64,000 nucleotides of DNA from Mycolicibacterium hippocampi. GTDB lineage: Bacteria; Actinomycetota; Actinomycetes; Mycobacteriales; Mycobacteriaceae. The stretch is from positions 5,084,001 to 5,148,000 of the forward strand of contig NZ_BLLB01000002.1 of assembly GCF_010723735.1 (NCBI RefSeq), in the 5' to 3' direction. The position numbers were made by a program, and so were the translations under genes. Below the pieces are notes generated by a model. The model saw only the letters and a list, made by a program, of their open reading frames with translations, was not told the origin of the DNA and searched no databases. Positions within the stretch are counted from its first letter, which is position 1. Each line of letters begins with the position of its first letter. Of the stretch, positions 36,929-44,344 are shown piece by piece.

Positions 36929-37213
36929 ATGGCTGTGTTAACGGACGACCAAGTAGACGCCGCACTGCCCGATCTCGATGGCTGGGAGCGCGCCGACGGC
37001 GCCCTGCGCCGCTCGGTGAAGTTCGCCGCGTTCCTCGACGGCATCGACGCCGTGAAACGCGTCGGCGAGCACGCCGAGGCGCAGGATCACCATCCGGACA
37101 TCGACATCCGTTGGCGGACAGTAACTTTCGCTTTGGTCACGCACTCCGAAGGCGGCATCACCGACAAGGACGTGGCGATGGCGGGAGAGATCAACCGGAT
37201 CGTCGGGCAGTAG
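36929..37213 (+). CDS. Pterin-4a-carbinolamine dehydratase
   Basis: 94-aa PCD/DCoH-fold enzyme (Rv1159A-like) that dehydrates 4a-hydroxy-tetrahydropterins, normally after aromatic hydroxylation. Active-site motif EHAEAQDHHPDIDIRWRTVTFALVTHSEGGITDKD has the paired histidines. A TATACC -10-like hexamer sits 10-15 nt before ATG 36929, implying a very short or absent leader. The role in mycobacteria, which lack obvious phenylalanine hydroxylase, is unclear. Overlaps pimE by 23 nt at its 3' end. Confidence 0.9.
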   Translation: MAVLTDDQVDAALPDLDGWERADGALRRSVKFAAFLDGIDAVKRVGEHAEAQDHHPDIDIRWRTVTFALVTHSEGGITDKDVAMAGEINRIVGQ

Positions 37214-38339
37214 CGGCGATCCACGCCAGCGTCGCCAGCGTGGCGACGATGTAGATCAGGCCGGCCCACGCCAGGTACCAGGGCCGGGGGATCGTCCAGA
37301 TGCTCGGTTGCGCGAAGCTCAGCAACCACGGCACCCCGACGGCTGTCAGGACGAGCCACCCCCAGCCGAGGATCCGTGCGCCCAGGCGCGCGCGCAGCGG
37401 GCCATGCAACAGCCAGATCATCAGCGGTATCAGCCACACCCAGTGGTGGGTCCACGAGATCGGCGACAGCAGCAACCCGAACAACTGGACGATCACGACG
37501 GCGGCGAGTCGGTCGTCGGCACCGCCGACCGCGCGCCACGCCAGCAGCGCCAGCACAGCGGTCACAGCGATGCCCGCCAGTACGACCGGGCCGTATCCGG
37601 CGTCATGCCCGAGGATCCGCGAGATCCCCCCGCGCCACGACTGGTTGAAGGACGTCCCAACAGGGCCGACCCGGCTCGCGTCGCCGAGCAGTTCGGTGAA
37701 GTAATAGCGCGCCTGGCCGCCGACCACCAGAGCCGACACGCCGACGGTCAGAAAGAACACCACCGCGGAGAACGCCGCCGCGGCCCAGCGCCGGGCGCCG
37801 ACGAAGTACAACCCGGTCACCGCTGGGGTGAGTTTCACCCCGGCCGACAACCCCACAAGCGCACCGGAGAGCCACCACCTGGTGCTGAGCACGGCGCACA
37901 GGACGGCCAGCACCAGCAGAACGTTGACCTGGCCGTAGTCGAAGGTGCTGCGCAGCGGCTCGATCCAGATGCCCACCGCGGTCCAGGCCATCGCGACACG
38001 CCGACCGGCGCCCGGCGATTCCTCGCGGTTCGGAAGGAGTCGCTGGCTGACCCGGACGACGCCGTAGAGCGCCGCGACGATGCCGACCTGCCAGGCCAGC
38101 GCCACCACTCCGAACGGCAGTAGGTGCAGCGGGTAGAACAGCACGGCCGCGAACGGCGGATACGTGAACGGTAGTGGGAAGTCCGGGGTCTGGTCGGCGT
38201 ACACGTAGTCGTACAGCGTGCCGGGGTCGTCCACAGCCGCTGCGCCACCGAGATAGACATGCAGGTCAACGAAGTTCGCGCCATTGGGCACCAAGTAGGT
38301 CCAGGCCAGTCGGGCACTGATGCTCACGATCAGCAGCAC
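37191..38339 (-). CDS. pimE: Polyprenol-phosphate-mannose-dependent alpha-1,2-mannosyltransferase PimE
   Basis: 382-aa multi-pass GT-C/GT87 enzyme that adds the fifth mannose to PIM4, committing it to polar PIMs. The acidic catalytic motif is in NFVDLHVY (Asp25 here), and TYPPFAAVLFYP and SWTHHWVWLIP are family blocks. About 10 membrane helices. GTG 38339 is the first standard start but leaves only 24 residues before the catalytic Asp, versus about 57 in M. tuberculosis; the frame is open upstream to 38495 without ATG, GTG or TTG, so the N-terminus is uncertain. Confidence 0.85.
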   Translation of the reverse strand: MLLIVSISARLAWTYLVPNGANFVDLHVYLGGAAAVDDPGTLYDYVYADQTPDFPLPFTYPPFAAVLFYPLHLLPFGVVALAWQVGIVAALYGVVRVSQRLLPNREESPGAGRRVAMAWTAVGIWIEPLRSTFDYGQVNVLLVLAVLCAVLSTRWWLSGALVGLSAGVKLTPAVTGLYFVGARRWAAAAFSAVVFFLTVGVSALVVGGQARYYFTELLGDASRVGPVGTSFNQSWRGGISRILGHDAGYGPVVLAGIAVTAVLALLAWRAVGGADDRLAAVVIVQLFGLLLSPISWTHHWVWLIPLMIWLLHGPLRARLGARILGWGWLVLTAVGVPWLLSFAQPSIWTIPRPWYLAWAGLIYIVATLATLAWIAATARRSG

Positions 38340-38453
38340 CGGCGCGGCAGCTGACAGCCCGGCCGCCAGGCGGGAGCCGGGCGGCGCGGAGGCGGAAGCG
38401 GTGGCGTCTATGCCGACCGACTCTATCGAGCGGTCACCATCGGCACTCGTTGC

Positions 38454-38503
38454 AGTAACGGTTGCATAAATGCCACACGTGTCACTTGAGTAACTCTAGT
38501 AAC
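38454..38503. promoter_or_regulatory. AGTAAC direct repeats upstream of Rv1158c-like gene
   Basis: AGTAAC occurs at 38454-38459, 38489-38494 and 38498-38503; the last two are 9 nt apart start to start. ACACGTGT, an 8-bp palindrome, lies between (38475-38482). Tandem GTAAC/GTCAC-type repeats are reminiscent of OmpR-class sites such as MtrA, but the regulator is not established. Confidence 0.35.
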
Positions 38504-38550
38504 GGGCTAGCTTCGGGTTCAGGCGTGCCATCAAACCGATTGGGAGAACC

Positions 38551-39153
38551 ATGCATCGCACCGGGAAATTGTTCGCAACCACGATGATCGCAGCGGCGGG
38601 AGCGGTCTCGGCTTCGCTGGCGCTCAGCACATCTGCGGCGGCGCAGCCAGCACCTGCCCCCGCACCGGGCCCGGCTCCCGAGGTGCCCGGCCTGCCGTTC
38701 CTGCAGCAGCTCGCGAACCCCGACGCGGCCAGCCAGCTCATGCAGACGGTCGCGACCGCGATCGGCAACGCCGCGCCGACCCCGCAGACCGGACCGGTCG
38801 CCCCGGCCACTGCACCGTCGGCCACCGTGCCGTCGGCCACCGCATCGGTGACCCTGCCCCAGCCCGCGGCCACACTGCCCGGCAACACCACCACGGTTCC
38901 CGGAGCGACGGTTCCCGGCGCCGCGGCCACCACCCCGGCGTCGACCACGACCCCGTCGCTGCTGCCGACCGGGCTGACCGATCAGCTGGGCGTCCCCGGC
39001 GGCCTCGCGTCGTTGCTGCCGAGCGGGATCCCGCTGGCCGGCCTGCTGCCCACCGGTGGCGCCGCGGCACCTGCGGTTCCGGTCGCACCCGCGGCGGCAC
39101 CCCCGGCCGCACCGGTCGGACCGGTCTTCACACCGCTGTCTGCCCTGCCCTGA
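38551..39153 (+). CDS. Ala/Pro-rich secreted protein (Rv1158c-like)
   Basis: 200-aa exported protein: signal peptide ending STSAAA|QP (residue 31), a short helical block GLPFLQQLANPDAASQLMQTVATAIG, then Ala/Pro/Thr/Val low complexity. GGGAGAACC precedes ATG 38551. Followed on the same strand, 50 nt later, by the Rv1157c-like gene that shares the PxxAPAPAP signal-mature junction, so the pair is probably an operon. Cell-envelope role suspected from position next to pimE; no function known. Confidence 0.75.
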   Translation: MHRTGKLFATTMIAAAGAVSASLALSTSAAAQPAPAPAPGPAPEVPGLPFLQQLANPDAASQLMQTVATAIGNAAPTPQTGPVAPATAPSATVPSATASVTLPQPAATLPGNTTTVPGATVPGAAATTPASTTTPSLLPTGLTDQLGVPGGLASLLPSGIPLAGLLPTGGAAAPAVPVAPAAAPPAAPVGPVFTPLSALP

Positions 39154-39203
39154 CGCCCGGACCCGACACCCGCCACCTGACCCACCGAACGCATTGGGGA
39201 ATC

Positions 39204-40178
39204 ATGCCAACGACCAAGACGAGGCTCACCACCGCGATGGCGGTGGGTTCGTCGACCGCGCTGCTGATGGTCGGCATCACCGGGGTTGCGCACGCGCAGC
39301 CGGTGCCCGCTCCCGCACCGATCGACGGTCTGCAGGCTCCTGGTCTGCCGGCGGTGGAGAGCCTCGGGCCCGTCATCCAGCAGGCGGCGGCTGACCCGTC
39401 CAACGCCGCATCGATGCTGATGGCCGCCGCCGCGGTGTTCGCCGGAGACGCGGCGGCGCCGCCGTCCTCCCGCGACGTCGCGTCGGCGGTCAACCAGTTC
39501 GTCGCCGAACCGGTGGCGCACGTCCCGGCCACCGCGGCGGCCGGCCCGTCGGCGCATCTACCCGCGGGTGTCAACCCGGCGCACGCGGTCGGCCCGATGC
39601 CGGAGGCGCTGCCGCAGGCCGCACCGGAGGTCGCCCATGAGCCGGTGCCCGCTGCGGCGCCCGGCCCGGCCCCCGCGCCCGCGCCCGAGGCGGTTCCCGC
39701 TCCCGCTCCCGCTCCTGCACCTGGACCCGACGGCGCGGCGCCCGCCGGTACACCCGCTTTCGGCCCGGATGCGCCCGTCACCCAGGACTTCCTGTATCCG
39801 TCCATCAGCAACGGCTGCCTGGCCGACGGCGGAAACGTCCTGGCCACCGCGATCTCGGTGGCCGGACCCGCGAAGATCCCCGCCCCCGGTCCCCAACCCG
39901 GCCAGACCGCCTACGTGTTCACCGCGATCGGCACCCCCGGCCCGGCCGCCGAGCAGAAGTTGCCCCTCAACGTCACCTGGGTGAACCTGAGCACCGGCAA
40001 GTCCGGCAGCGCCACGCTCACCCCGAGGGCGGACATCAATCCGGAGGGGCCCACCACGCTCACCGCCATCGCCGACACCGGATCGGGCAGCATCATGTCG
40101 ACGATCTTCGGCCAGGTGACCACCACCGAGAAGCAGTGTCAGTTCATGCCGACGATCGGTTCGACCGTCGTCCCCTGA
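39204..40178 (+). CDS. Ala/Pro-rich secreted protein (Rv1157c-like)
   Basis: 324-aa exported protein. Signal peptide ends GVAHA|QP; an Ala-rich helical part and a PAPAPAP linker (residues 145-180) lead to a folded C-terminal domain of about 130 residues, VTQDFLYPSISNGCLADGGN to EKQCQFMPTIGSTVVP, with two cysteines and beta-rich pattern. The C-terminal domain is the conserved part of Rv1157c. Likely cell-wall associated; activity unknown. Confidence 0.78.
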   Translation: MPTTKTRLTTAMAVGSSTALLMVGITGVAHAQPVPAPAPIDGLQAPGLPAVESLGPVIQQAAADPSNAASMLMAAAAVFAGDAAAPPSSRDVASAVNQFVAEPVAHVPATAAAGPSAHLPAGVNPAHAVGPMPEALPQAAPEVAHEPVPAAAPGPAPAPAPEAVPAPAPAPAPGPDGAAPAGTPAFGPDAPVTQDFLYPSISNGCLADGGNVLATAISVAGPAKIPAPGPQPGQTAYVFTAIGTPGPAAEQKLPLNVTWVNLSTGKSGSATLTPRADINPEGPTTLTAIADTGSGSIMSTIFGQVTTTEKQCQFMPTIGSTVVP

Positions 40179-40201
40179 CCTGCCGCACCCCGCCGCGGTG
40201 A

Positions 40202-40348
40202 TCAGTAGGCCATGAAGAGGATGGCGTCGCGGTCGTAGTCGCGGCCGGGATGCACCTCGGACAGGTGGGTTTGGGCCTTCTCCACCAGCTCGTCCTCGTC
40301 CTTGCCGGTGATCGCTTCGCCGCACGGGCAGTTCAGGTGAGTCTTCAT
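40202..40348 (-). CDS. DUF1059 small protein
   Basis: 48-aa protein, MKTHLNCPCGEAITGKDEDELVEKA, with a CPCG knuckle and HLSEVHPG, the DUF1059 signature. The two Cys and two His could form a metal site. ATG 40348. Members are common in archaea and actinobacteria with no assigned function. Convergent with the Rv1157c-like gene. Confidence 0.75.
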   Translation of the reverse strand: MKTHLNCPCGEAITGKDEDELVEKAQTHLSEVHPGRDYDRDAILFMAY

Positions 40349-40459
40349 ACGTTCACAATGACACAGCAGTGACGTCCGTATGGGCCGGGATCGGTTCCTC
40401 CGGCCGGCGCGACGGCGTGCCTGTGACACCCGGGCCGCAGCTCGTGAGACCTTGGAACG

Positions 40460-40855
40460 GTGACGGTGACGTTGGGTTACGCAACGGCCGCAGGGACCGA
40501 CCGGGACCTCGAGGATCAGGTCGCCGAGCTCACGGCCGCGGGCGTGGATCCGCGCCGGATCTTCACCGACAGGGCATCAGGAGCCGCCGACAAGATGCGC
40601 CCGGGACTGCTGGCCCTACGCAGCTACGCCCGCCCGGGTGACTCCGTGGTCGTCGTCGCGCTCACCAGGCTGGGCCGCTCCGCCGCGGAGGTCACCCAGA
40701 CGGTCGCTGACCTCGCCACCCGCGGAATCACGCTGCGCTGTTTACAGAACGGTCTCGACACGGCCACCGCCACCGGACGGGTGGTGGCCGAGGTGCTCAG
40801 CGACCTGGCTGCACTCGACGCGGTCCATCACGGCGAGACTGCGCACGGAGCGTGA
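40460..40855 (+). CDS. Stand-alone serine-recombinase catalytic domain, nucleophile missing
   Basis: 131-aa protein matching only the resolvase/invertase N-terminal domain: FTDRASGA, RPGLLALRSYARPGDSVVVVALTRLGRS and the E-helix-like TATGRVVAEVLSDLAALD. The nucleophile segment, normally GYARVS, reads GYATAA: the catalytic Ser is Ala and the adjacent Arg is Thr, and no DNA-binding C-terminal domain follows. GTG 40460. Either a decayed recombinase or a repurposed domain. No transposase or terminal repeats are nearby. Confidence 0.75.
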   Translation: MTVTLGYATAAGTDRDLEDQVAELTAAGVDPRRIFTDRASGAADKMRPGLLALRSYARPGDSVVVVALTRLGRSAAEVTQTVADLATRGITLRCLQNGLDTATATGRVVAEVLSDLAALDAVHHGETAHGA

Positions 40856-40865
40856 CCGCGGACGC

Positions 40866-41441
40866 TCAGGCCTTGGCCTCTTTGGTCTTGGCCTTGGCTT
40901 CCTTCTTGTAGCTGCGCACCTTCTGTAGCGAGCCCGCGTCCAACACGTCGGCCACCGACATGTGGGTGCCCGCCTTGCCGTAGTCACCGGCAGCGGCCCG
41001 CCAGCCTTTCGGCGTCACCCCGTACTGCTTGCCCAGCAGCGCGAGGAAGATCTTCGCCTTCTGCTCACCGAATCCCGGCAGCGCCTTGAGCCGGCGCAGC
41101 ACTTCCTTTCCGTCGGCACCGTCGGACCAGACGGCAGCGGCGTCGCCGTCGTACTCGTCGACGATCACCTGGGCCAGCGCCTGCACCCGCTTGGCCATCG
41201 AGCCCGGAAACCGGTGTATCGCAGGCGTTTGCGAGCACAACGCGGCGAACTCCTCGGCGTCGTGGTCCGCGATCACCCGGGCGTCGAAGCCACCGATCCG
41301 ATCTGCGATCTTCTTCGGCCCACCGAACGCCACCTCCATCGGAATCTGCTGGTCGAGCAGCATTCCGACCAGCAGGGCGAATGGGTTCGCTTCCAGCAGT
41401 GCGTCGGCTTCCGGATCCTGGACCAGCTGCAACGTGGGCAC
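40866..41441 (-). CDS. HhH-GPD base-excision repair-like protein (Rv1156-like)
   Basis: 191-aa protein related to HhH-GPD DNA glycosylases. Helix-hairpin-helix LKALPGFGEQKAKIFLALLG is present; the upstream LLVGMLLDQQIPMEVAF matches the family start. The usual catalytic Lys/Asp pattern after the hairpin is not evident (GVTPKGWRAAAGDYG), so a noncatalytic or divergent glycosylase is possible. Lys/Ala-rich tail. GTG 41441. Convergent with the resolvase domain, 10 nt apart. Confidence 0.8.
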   Translation of the reverse strand: MPTLQLVQDPEADALLEANPFALLVGMLLDQQIPMEVAFGGPKKIADRIGGFDARVIADHDAEEFAALCSQTPAIHRFPGSMAKRVQALAQVIVDEYDGDAAAVWSDGADGKEVLRRLKALPGFGEQKAKIFLALLGKQYGVTPKGWRAAAGDYGKAGTHMSVADVLDAGSLQKVRSYKKEAKAKTKEAKA

Positions 41442-41562
41442 CCCGCCAGTCTAGGACGACCCGGGGCGGAGTGATCGGGTCGGTTCAGTTCGCAGGTCTG
41501 TGTCGCTGCGGTGTGCAATCGTGAAGACGACAACCGGTGGATACACCCCTGAGGAGACGGAC

Positions 41563-41859
41563 ATGAGACGGGTGATCGCACCCCTCGCCGCGGCGCTCGC
41601 TACCGCAATGGTGTTGGCCGGCACCGCCGGCGCGGTGCCGGACCAGGGCACACTGGCGTTCGACGAATACCTGCAAGGCCTGCAACGCAACGGCTACAAC
41701 CTGAACCCGGACACCGCGTGGCGGGTTGCCCACCAGGCGTGCATCGGCGGCATCCCGGGATACATCGGTCTGGAACTGGCCGCTCAAGGGGTCATCGGCC
41801 CCGGAGCGCAGCAGCGGGTGATGGAAGTGGCCACGAAATACGCGTGTCCCGTTCAGTAG
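41563..41859 (+). CDS. DUF732 secreted protein
   Basis: 98-aa exported protein with signal peptide ending GTAGA|VP and the DUF732 core, FDEYLQGLQRNGYNLNPDTAWRVAHQACIGGIPG, with paired cysteines (ACIGG and YACPVQ). GAGGAGACGGAC precedes ATG 41563. DUF732 proteins are abundant, small, disulfide-stabilised mycobacterial secreted proteins without known function. Monocistronic. Confidence 0.85.
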   Translation: MRRVIAPLAAALATAMVLAGTAGAVPDQGTLAFDEYLQGLQRNGYNLNPDTAWRVAHQACIGGIPGYIGLELAAQGVIGPGAQQRVMEVATKYACPVQ

Positions 41860-41947
41860 TGACGGGCGAACCGGCCACGGGGTGCTGAACTACCGCAGTT
41901 TCGCCACACCACCGGTTTAAGGTGGCCACAACTGCACAGAAGGTGAC

Positions 41948-43171
41948 ATGTCGGGCGAGCTCGCGATAGCACTGACGGCCGCGCTGATCCTGGCAGCGGT
42001 GGCCGCGGTGGTGCTCGCCGTGCGCACCAGACGGGTCGTGGCCACCCCCACCGAACGCGCCGTCCACGCCGCGCTGCACACCGCGTCACTGGCCGCTCGT
42101 GCGTTGCGTCAGGGCCTCGACACCGACTCCGCGGAGACGGCCGCGCCGTTCCTCCGGGGGCTCACCGGTACCAGCGGGTTGGCCCTGTTCAGCAGCGACG
42201 GCCAGCTCCTCGCCCGCGACCCCGCCGATGACGTGATCTGGGACGACGTCATCGTCGAGGCCTGCGACGGCGCCGCGGAACAGTCGATCTCCGGAGAACG
42301 CCGGGTGCTGGCGCACGCCAACGCCGCCACCGTCGTCGCGCAGCCGATGCTGGCCGAGATCGGTGACATGCTCGGCGTACTCGTCGTGGTGACGACACGC
42401 TCCCCCGCACCCGGGATGCTGGGCGCCTTCGGCGAGGTGGCCCGCTACGCGGCCAGCCAGATCGAACTCGCGGAACTCGATGCCTCCCGCGCCCGACTCG
42501 ACCGTGCCGAGGTGCTGGCCCTGCGCGCGCAGATCAGTCCACATTTCATCTACAACGCGCTCAACACGATCGCCTCGTTCGTCCGCACCGATCCCGACCG
42601 TGCCCGGGAGCTCATCCTCGAGTTCGCCGACTTCACCCGCTACTCGTTCCGCGCCGCCGGGCAGTACACCACGCTGGCCGACGAGCTTCGCAACATCGAC
42701 CGCTACCTCAATCTGGAACGGGCCCGATTCGGCACGGCTCTGAAGGTCACGCTGCAGGTGGCGCCGGAGGTCCTCAACGTCGTGGTCCCATTCCTGGCGC
42801 TACAACCGTTGGTGGAGAACGCCGTTCGGCATGGGTTTGCCGGACGCGGCGGTGGATCCATCGAACTCATCGCCCGCGACGAGGGCTCCGACTGCGTCAT
42901 CACCGTCGAGGACGACGGGGTCGGAATCGACCCCGACGCGCTGCGGACCGGTCCCGGCGACCCCCTCTCCGACGGCGTGCCGATCGCCGAAGGGAACTCC
43001 GCGCACGTCGGCCTGACCAATGTGGACCATCGGCTGCGGGCGGCCTTCGGCAACGATTACGGTCTGGTGGTCGAAACCGCGATCGGTGCAGGCACCAAGG
43101 TCCTGATGAGGGTGCCGAAGTTCCGGTCGGGTGTCCGGGCCAGTGGAGCCGCATTCGGGGCGGGAGGGTGA
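41948..43171 (+). CDS. LytS/YehU-type sensor histidine kinase
   Basis: 407-aa sensor kinase. One membrane helix (residues 5-26), a GAF-like sensing region (about 40-165), then a His_kinase domain with phospho-acceptor His199 in ISPHFIYNALN and the ATPase N-box LVENAVRHG and G-box EDDGVGI. A single helix plus cytoplasmic sensor implies detection of an intracellular ligand. AGAAGGTGAC precedes ATG 41948. Coupled to the LytTR regulator (TGATG overlap). LytS-type pairs in E. coli (BtsSR, YpdAB) respond to pyruvate and switch on transporters, and transporters follow here. Confidence 0.88.
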   Translation: MSGELAIALTAALILAAVAAVVLAVRTRRVVATPTERAVHAALHTASLAARALRQGLDTDSAETAAPFLRGLTGTSGLALFSSDGQLLARDPADDVIWDDVIVEACDGAAEQSISGERRVLAHANAATVVAQPMLAEIGDMLGVLVVVTTRSPAPGMLGAFGEVARYAASQIELAELDASRARLDRAEVLALRAQISPHFIYNALNTIASFVRTDPDRARELILEFADFTRYSFRAAGQYTTLADELRNIDRYLNLERARFGTALKVTLQVAPEVLNVVVPFLALQPLVENAVRHGFAGRGGGSIELIARDEGSDCVITVEDDGVGIDPDALRTGPGDPLSDGVPIAEGNSAHVGLTNVDHRLRAAFGNDYGLVVETAIGAGTKVLMRVPKFRSGVRASGAAFGAGG

Positions 43172-43977
43172 TGGTGAAACCACTCACCGTTCTCGCCGTC
43201 GACGACGAGGCCCCGGCCCTGGACGAACTGGCCTACCTGCTCGGCAGGCACCCCGACATCGCCGAGGTCCTCCGCGCCGGTGATGCCACGTCGGCGCTGC
43301 GGGAACTCAACGCACGCAACATCGACGCCGTGTTCCTGGACATCAACATGCCCGGCCTCTCCGGTATCGAACTGGCCGGGGTGCTGACGAACTTCTCCCA
43401 ACCGCCCGCGATCGTGTTCGTCACCGCCCACGACGACAAGGCCGTGGCGGCCTTCGACGTGGGCGCCGTCGACTACCTGCTCAAACCGATCCGCGACGAC
43501 CGCCTCGACGAAGCGGTCCGTCGGGTCATGTCAGCGCAGACCACCTCGCCCAGCGATGCACAGCCTGCCGAGAGCAACGACGTGCGGGAATCCGAGTCCG
43601 ACGTGATTCCCGCGGAACTGGGCGGCGTGACGCATCTGGTGCCACGCGACAGCATCGGCTGGGTGGAAGCCGAGGGCGACTACGCCCGACTGCACTCGAC
43701 GTCGGGCTCACATCTGGTGCGCATCCCGCTCGGCACGCTCGAAACCCGTTGGCGCGATCACGGTTTCCAGCGTGTGCATCGCTCGTACCTGGTCGCGCTG
43801 CGGCTGGTGACGGGGTTGCGGTCCACCGACGGCGCCGTTCTGGTGCGGTTGCGCGCCAACGGCGCGTCACCAGCTGTCGAGCTTCCCGTCAGCCGCCGTC
43901 AGGCCCGCGAACTGCGCGACCGGGTGGTGCGGAACCCGATGCGCAATCTCAGACCCACCGGGAGCAACGATGACTAG
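43171..43977 (+). CDS. LytTR-family response regulator
   Basis: 268-aa response regulator with a CheY receiver (VDDE, phospho-Asp57 in VFLDINMPG, Lys in YLLKPI) and a C-terminal LytTR DNA-binding domain (VEAEGDYARLHSTSG, FQRVHRSYLVAL, LPVSRRQARELRD). ATG 43171 overlaps the kinase stop. LytTR proteins bind direct repeats upstream of transporter genes; the targets are likely the symporter genes that follow. Confidence 0.92.
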   Translation: MVKPLTVLAVDDEAPALDELAYLLGRHPDIAEVLRAGDATSALRELNARNIDAVFLDINMPGLSGIELAGVLTNFSQPPAIVFVTAHDDKAVAAFDVGAVDYLLKPIRDDRLDEAVRRVMSAQTTSPSDAQPAESNDVRESESDVIPAELGGVTHLVPRDSIGWVEAEGDYARLHSTSGSHLVRIPLGTLETRWRDHGFQRVHRSYLVALRLVTGLRSTDGAVLVRLRANGASPAVELPVSRRQARELRDRVVRNPMRNLRPTGSNDD

Positions 43978-44344
43978 CGCCGGCGGTCCACAGCGCCAGC
44001 GTGTGGTGCTCGCCCACCGTCGCGGCGCGCGAATGGTCCGCACCCGGGTGGAGGTCCAGGAGCAGACACAGGTCGGCGACGCACTGGTACGCGGGCTGGT
44101 GCGGGCCCAGCTGGGCCTGGCTCTGCGATTGGCCGGGGTTGTGGTGCTGCTCATCGGGTCCATCCCGTTGTTCAACGCGGCCTTCCCGGATCTGGCTGCC
44201 GTCACGGTGTTCGGTATCCGGCTGAACTGGCTGATTCTCGCCGGTCTGGCCTATCCGCTGGTGTACGGCATCGGCTGGTTCTACGTCCGGCTGGCCGAGC
44301 AGGCGGAACGCGACTTCGTCGGCGTCGTCGACGCGGAGCCATGA
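43970..44344 (+). CDS. Small membrane protein coupled to the symporter
   Basis: 124-aa protein: basic N-terminus, then two membrane helices (ALRLAGVVVLLIGSIPLFNA and LNWLILAGLAYPLVYGIGWFYVRLAEQAERDFVG). The two-helix form with a charged tail resembles DUF485 subunits that accompany acetate symporters, and its gene is ATGA-linked to one (overlap at 44341), so it is probably that carrier's partner. It overlaps the response regulator by 8 nt. Confidence 0.7.
   Translation: MTSAGGPQRQRVVLAHRRGARMVRTRVEVQEQTQVGDALVRGLVRAQLGLALRLAGVVVLLIGSIPLFNAAFPDLAAVTVFGIRLNWLILAGLAYPLVYGIGWFYVRLAEQAERDFVGVVDAEP

Noticed and set aside
40460..40855. Resolvase as evidence for a transposon or integron
   Set aside because: No transposase, terminal inverted repeats or target duplication flank it, and the catalytic serine is absent.
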